From NCBI GenBank assembly GCA_000720375.1, contig JOAA01000036.1, forward strand, positions 69,655 to 133,654: 64,000 nucleotides of DNA, in the 5' to 3' direction. The translations under genes and the position numbers were made by a program. This stretch comes from Rhodococcus rhodnii (GTDB lineage Bacteria > Actinomycetota > Actinomycetes > Mycobacteriales > Pseudonocardiaceae). Of this stretch, positions 51,662-61,032 are shown piece after piece. The notes below the pieces were generated by a model, which searched no databases, was not told where the DNA came from, and saw only the letters and a list, made by a program, of their open reading frames with translations. The first letter of the stretch is position 1. Every line of letters starts with the position of its first letter.

Positions 51662-52543
51662 TCAGCGGCACAGGGACGTCTCGTGCTCCATGTGGGAGAG
51701 CTTCTCGGGGTTGCGCACGGCGTAGAGGCCGGTGATCAGGCCGTCGTCGATCCGCAGCGCCACCACGCTGTCCAGCTCGCCGTTCAGCCGGAAAATCAGC
51801 GCCGGATAGCCGTTGACCTGCACCGACTGCAAGGTCAGCACCGCACCGACCCGGTCCAGCCCGACGGCCAGCAGCCGCGCGACGCGGTCGGCCCCGACGA
51901 TCGGCCGCAGCACTGCCTGCTTGATACCGCCGCCATCACCCATCATCACGACGTCGGGCGCGAGGATGTCGAACAGCTCCTGCAGGTCACCGGTCTCCAC
52001 CGCCCGCTGGAACGCGTCCATCGCGCCTTGGGCCTCCTTGGGGGAAGCGACCCCACGCGGGCGGCGCGCGGCGACGTGGGCCCGCGCGCGGTGGGCGATC
52101 TGACGGACCGCGGCCGAGGTCTTGTCGACGGCTTGCGCGATCTCGTCGTAGTCGAAGTCGAACACGTCACGCAGCACGAACACCGCGCGCTCGGTCGGCG
52201 TGAGCGTTTCCAGGACCAGCATCATCGCCATCGAGACGCTGTCGGCCAGCTCGATGTCCTCGGCCACATCCGGCGAGGTCAGCAACGGCTCGGGCAGCCA
52301 AGGGCCGACGTAGGACTCCTTACGGCGGCCGAGCGTGCGCAGCCGGGTGAGCGCCTGGCGGGTGGTGATCCGGACCAGGTAGGCGCGGTTGTCCCGGACG
52401 GTGTCGAGATCGACGCCCACCCAGCGCAGCCAGGTCTCCTGCAGGACGTCCTCCGCGTCGGCCGCCGAGCCGAGCATCTCGTAGGCAACCGTGAACAGCA
52501 GGTTGCGATGGGTCACGAAGGCCTCGGTCGCGGGGTCCGGCAT
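51662..52543 (-). CDS. ECF sigma factor, ECF41/SigJ type with SnoaL-like C-terminus
   Basis: A 293-residue sigma factor. Sigma2 covers about residues 5-75, sigma4 about 105-165, then a SnoaL-like domain. The ECF41 hallmarks WLPEPL and DGGG are both present; in this group the C-terminal domain regulates the sigma factor in place of an anti-sigma factor. GAGGAG lies upstream of ATG 52543. It is divergent from the AhpD-like gene, its presumed target. Confidence 0.9.
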   Translation of the reverse strand: MPDPATEAFVTHRNLLFTVAYEMLGSAADAEDVLQETWLRWVGVDLDTVRDNRAYLVRITTRQALTRLRTLGRRKESYVGPWLPEPLLTSPDVAEDIELADSVSMAMMLVLETLTPTERAVFVLRDVFDFDYDEIAQAVDKTSAAVRQIAHRARAHVAARRPRGVASPKEAQGAMDAFQRAVETGDLQELFDILAPDVVMMGDGGGIKQAVLRPIVGADRVARLLAVGLDRVGAVLTLQSVQVNGYPALIFRLNGELDSVVALRIDDGLITGLYAVRNPEKLSHMEHETSLCR

Positions 52544-52634
52544 GGGCCTGCTCCTCTCATCCGTCGCCCACCAGACGCCGCTCGAGCCGGTTTTGTGACT
52601 CGGCAGCCGTGTGGTCCACGTCACCTCGCCGGGC

Positions 52635-52661
52635 TGTCACAGGATCCGGGCGGCCGGCATC
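52635..52661 (+). promoter_or_regulatory. ECF41-type promoter
   Basis: TGTCACA (52635-52641), 16 bases, CATC (52658-52661). This is one base from the published ECF41 consensus TGTCACA-16-CGTC, and it lies 42 bases before the AhpD-like start. Confidence 0.75.
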
Positions 52662-52703
52662 TGGTGTTCGACCCAATACAGCAGACGAAGTGAGGACGAC
52701 ACC

Positions 52704-53189
52704 ATGGAAGCCCGAATCAACCTGATGGCCAACGAACTCGCGGGCAAGTTCGGCAAGCGGTTCGCCAACGCCAGCACGGTGATCACCGAGTCGCCGCTGC
52801 CGAAGGCGACGCAGGAACTGGTGTCACTGCGCGCGAGCCAGATCAACGGCTGCGGCTTCTGCACCGACATGCACACCAAGGACGCGGCGGCGGCTGGGGA
52901 AACCGCGGTCCGGCTGAACCTGGTCGCCGCGTGGCGCGAGGCGACCGTGTTCACCGAGGCTGAGCGGGCCGCACTGGCGTTCACCGAGGAAGGCACCCGG
53001 ATCGCCGACACCCACCATGGCGTGTCGGACGAGACGTGGGCCCAGGTCCGCAAGCACTACGACGACGACCAGATCGCCGCGCTGGTGTGCCTGGTCGGCA
53101 TGATCAACGCGGCCAACCGGATGAACGTGATCGCGCGGACCCCGGCGGGTTCCTACGAGCCGGGCATGTTCGACAGCTACAAGAACTGA
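52704..53189 (+). CDS. Carboxymuconolactone decarboxylase/AhpD-like peroxidase-family protein
   Basis: A 161-residue protein with the AhpD-like redox motif INGCGFCTDMH (C50, C53, H57). It should reduce peroxides or act as a thiol reductase. ECF41 sigma factors are typically adjacent to such genes, and a matching promoter precedes it. ATG at 52704 was chosen because an in-frame upstream extension contains the promoter. A strong terminator follows. Confidence 0.92.
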   Translation: MEARINLMANELAGKFGKRFANASTVITESPLPKATQELVSLRASQINGCGFCTDMHTKDAAAAGETAVRLNLVAAWREATVFTEAERAALAFTEEGTRIADTHHGVSDETWAQVRKHYDDDQIAALVCLVGMINAANRMNVIARTPAGSYEPGMFDSYKN

Positions 53190-53195
53190 AGAACC

Positions 53196-53229
53196 AAGAA
53201 TGCCCGGGGACGTTTCCCCGGGCATTCTT
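53196..53229. terminator. Bidirectional intrinsic terminator
   Basis: A perfect 15-base stem, AAGAATGCCCGGGGA, with a CGTT loop and its exact complement. It separates the AhpD-like gene (+) from the small convergent gene (-); with A on one side and T on the other it can serve both directions. Confidence 0.9.
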
Positions 53230-53239
53230 CATCGCTTGT

Positions 53240-53464
53240 TCACTTGGCGGCGGCGTCGAGTTCGTTGAGCGCCGCGGCGAGCCGGAAGTACTTGTTGGTG
53301 CCGAGATCGCGCACGGTCTTGATGCCGAAGGCCGCGTCCAGCTTCTCCGCGTCGCCTTCACTCACCCCGGAAAGCGCGGCGACCGGCGCGTCCAGCACCT
53401 CCGCGACACTCTTGTCCTCGTAGGCCTTGTCGAGCTGCTTGGCCAGATCGGCGGAGATCGCCAT
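53240..53464 (-). CDS. Small helix-rich (HhH-like) protein
   Basis: A 74-residue acidic helical protein. Motifs like LSGVSEGDAEKLDAAFGIKT and VRDLGTNKYF suggest a helix-hairpin-helix-like fold; function unknown. The second ATG (53464) has AGGAG at the right distance and is preferred over the first. Confidence 0.7.
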   Translation of the reverse strand: MAISADLAKQLDKAYEDKSVAEVLDAPVAALSGVSEGDAEKLDAAFGIKTVRDLGTNKYFRLAAALNELDAAAK

Positions 53465-53545
53465 GGTCATGCTCCTATCAGTGGGGGACCGTCGAGCAGA
53501 ACGGCGCCATCGTAGCGACCCTCCACTGTGGACTCATACCAGCCG

Positions 53546-55162
53546 TCAGTCGGTGATGAACCACTGCCCGTTCATGAACGTCAGCGTGTAGTCGCCGAGG
53601 TTGGACGAGGTGAACTTGACGTTGCCCGCGCGGATGGCCTTCGCGGGCACCTCAACCGTTCCCGGCTTCTCGGTCACCTGAGCCGGGTCCACTGTGGCCG
53701 TCTGCAGGGCCTTCTTCTGCGCGGGGGAGATCATCCCGAACATCACCGGCATCGTCTGCCTGCAGGTACCGAAGCCCTGCTGCTCGGCTTTCTTGGCCCC
53801 GGGCCCGGCGATCTCACAGACCGTGTCGAGGTCCTCGTTGCCCACCGCGTGCAGGTACTGTTCGAACCGCCGCAGCGCACCCTCTTTGGTGTCAGCGGCC
53901 TGGGTTCGCTTGTACAGCTTGGCTGTCATCTTGAAGGAACCGCTGCGGTAGTTCACTTTCAGCGCGTCGCCGTCGGGCGTCAGCGTGACGGTTCCGTCGG
54001 TGACGCATTGACCGGCGGACGTGGTCACTATCTGCTCATGGAGTTCCGCGAACTGGTCGGTCGCCGCGGAAACCGACCACGTACCGTCGCACTCGAGCTT
54101 GGGGTTCGGCTCGGTCCAGGTCGTCCGGTAGCGAACCGTACTCTTGTCCTTCGCCAGGCTGACACGCATGTGATACGGCGTCACAGCGGGCTTTTGGGTC
54201 GCCGGCTCCTTCGTCTCCCACTCCCCTTCGAATGCCTGCGGGAGCTGGGCTGTGATCGTGGACTTCGACTCGTCACACGGCTCGTCGGTGAACACGTTGA
54301 GCGTCCGCTGGGGGTACGGGCCAATGGGGCCGTCGAACCCGGGAACAGGCACCCAACTCTGGTCACCCCACCAGCCGCGATACCCGAACCACGGCTCCTG
54401 GTCGACTGGGCGCAGCCGTTCCCACGTGTTCCATTGAGTCCCCGCGGACCGCTTGTCCATGGCGATGTTGGCGGTGTTCGGGTAGGACGCGTGCGACCCC
54501 TTGGCCGAGTAGATCTGGGGGTGGTCGCCGGTCTTGGCCAACTGCTGGTCCTGCCACGGCATGACGCACGGGGGACGGCCGTGCCCGTAGAAGGTCACAG
54601 CCTTCGGTTTGTCCCCGTCGACGTGGACCGCGATCCGCTCCCAGTCCCCGTCGTGCACGTTGAGAGCGCTGTTGTGGCCATAGAAGAACCAGTACACATA
54701 GGCCGACTTGCCTTCGTGCTCGTGGTACTCCCAGTACGCGGGCGCGCTCGCGCCCTCGCCTTTGCGCGCGTCGTTGTTGGGCCGCAGGTAGAACCCGGTG
54801 CGCTCGGGAAACTTCGCATCGGTCACCGACATGGACTCGGTCATCGAGCACCCGCCGGATTTGTAGACGTCCGGGCCTTTGCCGAGCTTCTGCGGCTCGA
54901 CCCGGTCGGCGACCCCAGCGTCTTCGCAGTACGCGTCGTTGGCGAACCACAGCGAGGACTTCTGTGCGTAGGTCGCGGCGTCCATCGGCAGGTTCGATTC
55001 GCCCTGGGCGAGGAACACCAGCGGCGCGAAGCGCGCGGCCGTCGCGGCGTCGGCCTTGTCGGGCTGAGCCGAGGTTTGCACCTTGGGGGTCTGGTCAGGT
55101 TCGTCGTCACAGCCCGCCACAAGCCCGGCGACCAGCGCGAACAGCACAACCCACACCCGCAT
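53546..55162 (-). CDS. Vps62-related lipoprotein
   Basis: A 538-residue lipoprotein (LVAGLVAGC lipobox) with a Vps62-like domain in the first half (FAPLVFLAQGESNLPMDAA, GDWERIAVHVD, SAKGSHASYP). The second half has no recognised domain apart from a C-terminal region (about 430-538) of the NTF2/lipoprotein-like type. Exposed on the outer face of the membrane; role unknown. GGAGG lies upstream of the chosen ATG. Confidence 0.82.
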   Translation of the reverse strand: MRVWVVLFALVAGLVAGCDDEPDQTPKVQTSAQPDKADAATAARFAPLVFLAQGESNLPMDAATYAQKSSLWFANDAYCEDAGVADRVEPQKLGKGPDVYKSGGCSMTESMSVTDAKFPERTGFYLRPNNDARKGEGASAPAYWEYHEHEGKSAYVYWFFYGHNSALNVHDGDWERIAVHVDGDKPKAVTFYGHGRPPCVMPWQDQQLAKTGDHPQIYSAKGSHASYPNTANIAMDKRSAGTQWNTWERLRPVDQEPWFGYRGWWGDQSWVPVPGFDGPIGPYPQRTLNVFTDEPCDESKSTITAQLPQAFEGEWETKEPATQKPAVTPYHMRVSLAKDKSTVRYRTTWTEPNPKLECDGTWSVSAATDQFAELHEQIVTTSAGQCVTDGTVTLTPDGDALKVNYRSGSFKMTAKLYKRTQAADTKEGALRRFEQYLHAVGNEDLDTVCEIAGPGAKKAEQQGFGTCRQTMPVMFGMISPAQKKALQTATVDPAQVTEKPGTVEVPAKAIRAGNVKFTSSNLGDYTLTFMNGQWFITD

Positions 55163-55257
55163 CGAGCACGCCTCCTCCGCCACTGCTCCACCACAGTGGA
55201 CGGTTCATTGCACCCGAAGGGTCTTGCGGTTTTCTTCTCCCGGCTAATCTGCTTCAC

Positions 55258-56370
55258 GTGGCCTGGATCACCTTGCGGCAGTTCGCCTGGACCGAACGGC
55301 CCGGGTACGTCGATCCATACCCCGAGGTGGACGGCATCCACCGGGTCGCGGCGGACCGCCTGCTGCCCATCGATCTGAGCTACGCGATCAGCGTGAACGC
55401 CCTGGCGGTGCCCGCGAGCGGCCCGGTCAGGTACGAAACCCGCCAGCACGAGCTCCGCTTGGTGCTGTGCTACCTGGACGGCAATCCCCTACGACTGCGC
55501 GACGAGCCGTTCCGGGCCAGCGCCGCGCACATCCGTAGGTTCGTGAGCGAGTCCATCGGTCTCGGCATGCTGACGGCGACCGTGCAGGCCGCGTACCAAT
55601 GGCAGGACCCGGCCACCCATATCGACGCGTTGCCGACAGCACTCGCCGGGCACGTGAGCGCGACCAAGAACCGCCCTGACCTCCTGTTCGACCGTCCCGG
55701 CCTGACTTTGGCCGGCGAGGCTCGCGGCCGTTCGGAAGCGCCGCCGACGCGCGTGACGGCACAGCAACGTGACCGTCTGAACAGCCTGCTGCCGTGGTCA
55801 CATCACCACGGCACGCACCCACTGGCCATGTCCTGGGCGTATGCGACCGGTCTGGGCATGACCGTCGACTTGTTCACCCGGTCAGGACGGTTGCCCGGGA
55901 TGCTGGGGCCGATCGGTCAGCCACTGCCATCGCCCATGCCGACCCAGACGGATCTGTTTGACCAGGACCAACTCGACGCGCCGGCACGGCAACCCGAACC
56001 ACCCGTCGCCCCGGCACGCCGCGGCGGAACCCGGGACCTCGACCGCAGCTCCGCCCGCGAACTCACCCTCAGGATCTCTCAACGCGTCGGCGACATCGCC
56101 GACCAGCTTTACGCGACCGCGCCCGATCCAGGCATCCACGTCGGCGGGCAACGCATGCGTGGCGCCTGGGTCGCTCTGGACCTGCTCGGCACGTCTTCCG
56201 GGTCGTTCCTGCTCGGCGTGCTCGACGGCCCGATCTCGGCGGAGATCAACGCACGGCTGCGTCCTTCGAACCAGTTCGAGGACGACGGGCTGTCCGCTCA
56301 CGTCTCCGGCCGCCTGGTCATCGCCATCACCAAGGAAAACGGTCAGCCCTGGCACCTCGTCGCCGACTGA
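55258..56370 (+). CDS. Hypothetical protein
   Basis: A 370-residue protein with a soluble N-terminal domain (to about 230), a proline-rich linker (QPEPPVAPARRGG) and a C-terminal domain (about 265-370) containing HVGGQRMRGAWVALDLLG. The GTG start has no convincing ribosome site, so the start is uncertain. No motif was recognised. Confidence 0.6.
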   Translation: MAWITLRQFAWTERPGYVDPYPEVDGIHRVAADRLLPIDLSYAISVNALAVPASGPVRYETRQHELRLVLCYLDGNPLRLRDEPFRASAAHIRRFVSESIGLGMLTATVQAAYQWQDPATHIDALPTALAGHVSATKNRPDLLFDRPGLTLAGEARGRSEAPPTRVTAQQRDRLNSLLPWSHHHGTHPLAMSWAYATGLGMTVDLFTRSGRLPGMLGPIGQPLPSPMPTQTDLFDQDQLDAPARQPEPPVAPARRGGTRDLDRSSARELTLRISQRVGDIADQLYATAPDPGIHVGGQRMRGAWVALDLLGTSSGSFLLGVLDGPISAEINARLRPSNQFEDDGLSAHVSGRLVIAITKENGQPWHLVAD

Positions 56371-56478
56371 TGCCCAGGCCATTCCGTACCCGCACTGGAC
56401 TCCTTTTTGGACCAGAGTGGTTTAACCCGGCGCTGCCCTGGGCACCTTTCCGTGTCATTGTTCGACCTGGGGAGGACC

Positions 56479-57129
56479 GTGAGCTTCTGGGACTTCGTGC
56501 GGGACCGCTGGAGCAGGCTGCTCAGCGAATCACTGCTGCACGTCAGCGCGGTCGTCCAGTGCACCGTCCTGGCCGCGCTGGTCGGCGTCGCCGTCGGGGT
56601 CGCGGTGTACCGCAGCCCGGCCGGTTCGACCATCGCAACCGCTCTGACCAGCGCGATCCTCACCATTCCGTCGTTCGCGCTGCTGGGGTTGCTGATCCCC
56701 GTCCTCGGGCTCGGCGCGCCGCCGACGGTCGCCGCTCTGGTCCTCTACGGACTGTTGCCCATCGTACGCAACACCATCGTCGGGCTGGCCGGTGTGGACA
56801 GTGCGATCACCGATGCCGCCCGTGGCATTGGCATGAATCGGTTCGGCGTGCTCACGCGGATCGAGCTGCGGCTGGCGTGGCCGGCCATTCTCGCGGGCAT
56901 GCGGGTGTCCACGCAGATGCTGATGGGAATCGCCGCGATCGCGGCCTATGCCCGTGGACCTGGGCTCGGTGTGGAGATCTTCGCCGGGCTGACCAGAGCG
57001 GGCAGTGCCAACGCCACCAACCAGGCGATCGCGGGCACGATCGGCATCGTGATCCTCGCACTGGTGCTGGACGGGATCTTCGTCCTGATCGGCCGTTACA
57101 CGACTTCAAGGGGGATCCGTGGCCAGTGA
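56479..57129 (+). CDS. OpuB/ProW-type compatible-solute ABC permease
   Basis: A 216-residue permease with about five helices and a binding-protein-dependent permease signature (GLLPIVRNTIVGLAGVD, DAARGIGMNRF). GTG with GGGGAGGAC upstream. It opens the osmoprotectant importer operon (permease, ATPase, permease, binding protein). The two permeases probably form a heterodimer. Confidence 0.9.
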   Translation: MSFWDFVRDRWSRLLSESLLHVSAVVQCTVLAALVGVAVGVAVYRSPAGSTIATALTSAILTIPSFALLGLLIPVLGLGAPPTVAALVLYGLLPIVRNTIVGLAGVDSAITDAARGIGMNRFGVLTRIELRLAWPAILAGMRVSTQMLMGIAAIAAYARGPGLGVEIFAGLTRAGSANATNQAIAGTIGIVILALVLDGIFVLIGRYTTSRGIRGQ

Positions 57130-58216
57130 GATCCAGTTGACCGAGGTGACCAAGCGCTATGGTCGCCGCCCGCCCGCGGTCGACAACTTCTCGATCACGA
57201 TCCCCGCGGGTGAGATCGTGGTTTTCGTCGGGCCGTCCGGCTGCGGCAAGACCACCACGATGCGCATGATCAACCGGCTGATCGAGCCGACGTCCGGCCG
57301 GATCACCATCGGCGGCGAGGACACGTCCACGCTCGACCCCGACAAACTGCGGCGCACCATTGGTTACGCCATCCAGCAAGCCGGGTTGTTCCCGCACATG
57401 ACGGTCGGGCAGAACGTCAGCGTCGTGCCGGGTCTGCTGGGCTGGGATCGCACGAAGATCGCCGACCGAGTCGAGGAGATGCTCGATCTCGTCGGGCTGG
57501 ATCCGGCCGAGTACCGTGACCGCTACCCGCGTGAGCTGTCCGGCGGGCAGCAGCAACGAGTCGGTGTGGCGCGGGCGTTGGCCGCCGATCCGCCGGTTCT
57601 GCTGATGGACGAGCCGTTCGGCGCGGTCGACCCGATCACCCGGGGCAACCTGCAGGACGAACTGATGCGACTGCAGGCGGAACTGCGCAAGACAATCGTG
57701 TTCGTCACGCACGACTTCGACGAAGCGGTCAAGCTCGGCGACCGGATCGCCGTCCTCGGCGACCAGTCCAAGATCCTGCAGTACGACACACCCGAAGCAG
57801 TGCTGGCCAACCCCGCCGACGACACGGTCGCGGGGTTCGTCGGGGCGGGCGCGTCGCTGAAACAGTTGACGCTGCGGCGAGTTCGGGACGTCGAGCTGAC
57901 GCAAGCACACGTCATCGTGTCCACTCAGGACGAACCGGCGCAGATCCGCAGCCGTCTGCAGGAGGCGGGCAAGAGCTTCGCGCTGGTGCTGGATCCCCGT
58001 CGACGCCCGGTCGCGTGGGTGCACGTGCGTGAACCGCAAGTGCGGCGGCCGATCCGGGACATGGTGTCGAACGAGTCGACCCTGCAGGACGCTCTCGAGG
58101 CGATCCTGACCGAGGGCGGCAACGCTGTCGTCACCGGAGGGCGCGGCGAATACGTGGGACTGGTGGAAATCGACACCGTCATGGCGGCCGTTCGCGAACT
58201 GCGGGAGGCCGTGTGA
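57119..58216 (+). CDS. OpuB/ProV-type ABC ATPase with C-terminal CBS region
   Basis: A 365-residue ATPase. Walker A GPSGCGKTT is at 38-46, signature LSGGQ at 140-144, and DEPFGAVDP follows. The last 110 residues form CBS-like repeats, the ionic-strength sensor of OpuA-type importers. GTG start overlaps the first permease by 11 bases. Likely for glycine betaine, choline or proline. Confidence 0.92.
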   Translation: MASEIQLTEVTKRYGRRPPAVDNFSITIPAGEIVVFVGPSGCGKTTTMRMINRLIEPTSGRITIGGEDTSTLDPDKLRRTIGYAIQQAGLFPHMTVGQNVSVVPGLLGWDRTKIADRVEEMLDLVGLDPAEYRDRYPRELSGGQQQRVGVARALAADPPVLLMDEPFGAVDPITRGNLQDELMRLQAELRKTIVFVTHDFDEAVKLGDRIAVLGDQSKILQYDTPEAVLANPADDTVAGFVGAGASLKQLTLRRVRDVELTQAHVIVSTQDEPAQIRSRLQEAGKSFALVLDPRRRPVAWVHVREPQVRRPIRDMVSNESTLQDALEAILTEGGNAVVTGGRGEYVGLVEIDTVMAAVRELREAV

Positions 58217-58965
58217 CAGCCGCGGTGGAGACCAAGCGGGCGACCGTCATGCGGATGTTCGCCCAGCCGATCGCGGTGGTCGTGCTGGTCACGGCCGTGC
58301 TGGCGTGGGCGTTCACCCGGGACCTCGACGCGATCGAACGGCAGAACATCAACGGGCCGGTCCTGCTCGACGCGGTGTGGGACCACCTGGTCATCAGCTT
58401 TGTCGTGACAGCGCTGGTGATCGTCATCGCGGTGCCGCTCGGGATCGTGCTGACCAGGCAATGGGCCCGCCCCGCGGCGCCGGTGTTCCTGGGGATCGCG
58501 ACCATCGGGCAGGCTTCGCCGTCGATCGGCATTCTCGTGCTGTTCTTCCTGCTGTCCGGATGGGAAGGCCTGTGGGCCGCGGTCATCCCGATCACGTTCT
58601 ACTCGCTGCTTCCGGTGCTGCGCAACACAATGGTCGGCCTGCAGCAGGTGGACCGCGCGTTGGTCGACGCGGGCCGGGGCATCGGGATGTCCGCGTTCGC
58701 AGTCCTTCGCAGGATCGAATTGCCACTGGCGATTCCGCTCATTCTCGCTGGCACACGGACATCGCTCGTGCACGCGGTCGGTGTGGCGACGCTCGCGGTG
58801 TTCGTCAACGGCGGCGGGCTCGGGCTGCTGATCGACACCGGATACAAGCTTTCGCGGCTCACGGTGCTCATCACAGGCGCCGTCCTGGCCGTCGCGCTGG
58901 CGCTGCTGGTGGACTGGCTCGGCACGGTCGCGGAGAGGTACCTCGGACCGAAGGGGTTGCGGTGA
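58213..58965 (+). CDS. OpuB/ProW-type ABC permease (second)
   Basis: A 250-residue permease with about six helices and the matching signature LPVLRNTMVGLQQVDRALVD. GTG overlaps the ATPase stop (GTGA). Partner of the first permease. Confidence 0.9.
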   Translation: MTAAVETKRATVMRMFAQPIAVVVLVTAVLAWAFTRDLDAIERQNINGPVLLDAVWDHLVISFVVTALVIVIAVPLGIVLTRQWARPAAPVFLGIATIGQASPSIGILVLFFLLSGWEGLWAAVIPITFYSLLPVLRNTMVGLQQVDRALVDAGRGIGMSAFAVLRRIELPLAIPLILAGTRTSLVHAVGVATLAVFVNGGGLGLLIDTGYKLSRLTVLITGAVLAVALALLVDWLGTVAERYLGPKGLR

Positions 58966-59924
58966 AACGCCTTGCCGCGTTGGTGGCCACGGCCGGGCTG
59001 CTCGCCGGCTGCGGCCTGGAGACCACGTACACGCTGCCGTTCGAAGTCGGTCCTGGCTCGATCACAGCGATCCCCGAACTGTCCGGTGTGGACGTCGCGG
59101 TCGGCTCGAAGGACTTCACCGAGAGCCATGTCTTCGGCTACATCGCCGAAGTCGCGTTGACCGCGGCAGGCGCGGATGTCCGTGACATGACGAACATCCA
59201 AGGCTCGAACAGCGCCAGGCAGGCCCTGCTGACCGGCGATATCGACCTGTCGTGGGACTACACCGGGACGGGCTGGATCTCGTATCTGGCCAACACCACC
59301 CCGATCCCGGACGAACGCGCCCAGTACGACGCGGTCAGGGACGCAGACCTGGCCAAGAACGGCGTCGTGTGGCTGCCCTATTCAGCGGTGAACAACACGT
59401 ACGCCTTCGCGGTCACCCAGGAATTCGCCAAGGCCAACAACCTCAAGACGACCAGCGACATGGCCGCGTTGATCAAGAAGGACCCGTCGAAGGGGATCTT
59501 CTGCCTGGAGACGGAGTTCGTCAGCCGCCAGGACGGCTTTCCCGGCGTGGCCAAGGCGTACGACTTCGACCCGCGTGCGGTGCAGGTCAAGGTCTTCGGG
59601 ACCGGGACCATCTACACCGCGACCGCGGGCGGGAACTGCAACTTCGGCGAGGTGTTCACCACCGATGGGCGGATTCTGGCGCTGAACCTGGTGGTGCTCG
59701 AGGACGACAAGAAGTTCTTCCCGCAGTACAACGCCACGATCACGCTGCGCAAGGATTTCAACGAAGCCCACCCGCAGGTCGCTCAGGTGATGGCGCCGAT
59801 ACTGGCCAAGCTCGACAACGACACCATGCGCAAGCTTAACGCCGAAGTCGACGTCGACGGCCGCGACCCGGCCGTGGTGGCCAGGGACTGGCTGGTCCAC
59901 GAGGGCTTCGTGACGGCACGGTGA
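58962..59924 (+). CDS. OpuBC-type osmoprotectant-binding lipoprotein
   Basis: A 320-residue lipoprotein (LAGCG lipobox) of the type II glycine betaine/choline-binding family: VAVGSKDFTESHVFGYIAE and GDIDLSWDYTGTGW. GTG start overlaps the permease stop. Captures the solute outside the cell. Confidence 0.92.
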   Translation: MKRLAALVATAGLLAGCGLETTYTLPFEVGPGSITAIPELSGVDVAVGSKDFTESHVFGYIAEVALTAAGADVRDMTNIQGSNSARQALLTGDIDLSWDYTGTGWISYLANTTPIPDERAQYDAVRDADLAKNGVVWLPYSAVNNTYAFAVTQEFAKANNLKTTSDMAALIKKDPSKGIFCLETEFVSRQDGFPGVAKAYDFDPRAVQVKVFGTGTIYTATAGGNCNFGEVFTTDGRILALNLVVLEDDKKFFPQYNATITLRKDFNEAHPQVAQVMAPILAKLDNDTMRKLNAEVDVDGRDPAVVARDWLVHEGFVTAR

Positions 59925-59952
59925 ACAGCCCGTCCACGGTACCGTTGGCGGA

Positions 59953-60423
59953 GTGCGACCGCTGCTCGAAGTCCATGGGCTGACCCGCGAGTTCAACGAC
60001 CTGGTGGTTCTCGACGCCGTGTCGTTCGACCTCCACAGTGGACACCAGGCGGCATTGACCGGTCCGAACGGTTCCGGCAAAACCACGTTGCTGCGCTGCG
60101 TGGTGGGCGCGGACATTCAGGACGACGGTGACGTTCTGTTCGACGGCAAGCGGCTGGTGGAGAGCGACCCGAAGGTGCGTGCCGCGATGGCGTGCGCGCT
60201 GGACGACGCGGACTTCTTCGCGGAGCTGTCCGTTGTCGAGCACCTGGAACTGCTGGCCAGAGCACACGGGGTACCTGAGCCTGGCGAAGTCGTCGAGGAA
60301 GTGCTGTCCGAACTGGACCTGGAGGACCAGCGGGACCAACTGCCCGTCACTCTGTCCAGCCGGCAGCTGATCCGAGGCCCGCTGCTGTTGCTGTTCCTTG
60401 CCGCGGTTCAGCTGTACCTCTGA
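59953..60423 (+). pseudogene. Truncated ABC transporter ATPase
   Basis: 156 residues with Walker A GPNGSGKTT (37-45) but no LSGGQ signature and no Walker B. The sequence jumps from LPVTLSS to QLIRGPLLLLF, where related ATPases have about ten more residues and a DEP motif, then ends. Likely an internal deletion and decay. It is immediately followed by a PadR gene. Confidence 0.65.
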
Positions 60424-60519
60424 CCCACCCGGCCACGAACCGTCGACGGAACGGGTTGCCAGACCGTGCGAGCTGAACTGGTCGATCTCGATCAGATTCG
60501 CTGATCTACCCTCGAACGC

Positions 60520-61032
60520 ATGAATTGGGCGTTGCCGGAGTGGACCGTTTTGGCGTTGCTGCGTGAGCAGCCACGGCACGGCTTCGCCATCGCCGCGAGT
60601 ACGGCCTTGGACGGACCGGTCGGGCGGGTGTGGCAGATCGCCAGGCCGGTGATCTACCGGGCACTCGACCGGCTTGAGACGGCTGAGTTGATCCGGCCGT
60701 TGACCGTCGAGTCCGGGCCTGGGCCGCAGCGGACGATCTACGAGTTGACGCCTGCGGGCGTGGATGCCGTGGACGAGTGGCTTGCCGAGCCGGTTCGGCA
60801 TGTCCGCGACATGCGGTCGCATCTGCTGGTCAAGCTGGCGCTGCTGGATCTGCGGGACATTGATCCCGCGCCTTTGCTGCGGCGCCAACGGGCCGTGCTC
60901 GAACCGATCGTCGCGGCCTTGGCCAAGGAGCGTCAGGAGGGTTTCGACGGGGTGCTGGCGGCGTGGCGTCACACCAATGCCAGCGCCGCTCTTGGCTTCG
61001 TCACAGACCTGCTTCCCGGGCCCGGCGCCTGA
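60520..61032 (+). CDS. PadR-family transcriptional regulator
   Basis: A 170-residue protein with a winged HTH (LALLREQPRHGFAIA, IYRALDRLETAELIRP) and a C-terminal dimerisation helix region. PadR proteins often repress drug or ABC transporter genes; the decayed ATPase upstream may have been its target. Its 3' end overlaps the convergent zinc-finger gene by 32 bases. Confidence 0.9.
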   Translation: MNWALPEWTVLALLREQPRHGFAIAASTALDGPVGRVWQIARPVIYRALDRLETAELIRPLTVESGPGPQRTIYELTPAGVDAVDEWLAEPVRHVRDMRSHLLVKLALLDLRDIDPAPLLRRQRAVLEPIVAALAKERQEGFDGVLAAWRHTNASAALGFVTDLLPGPGA

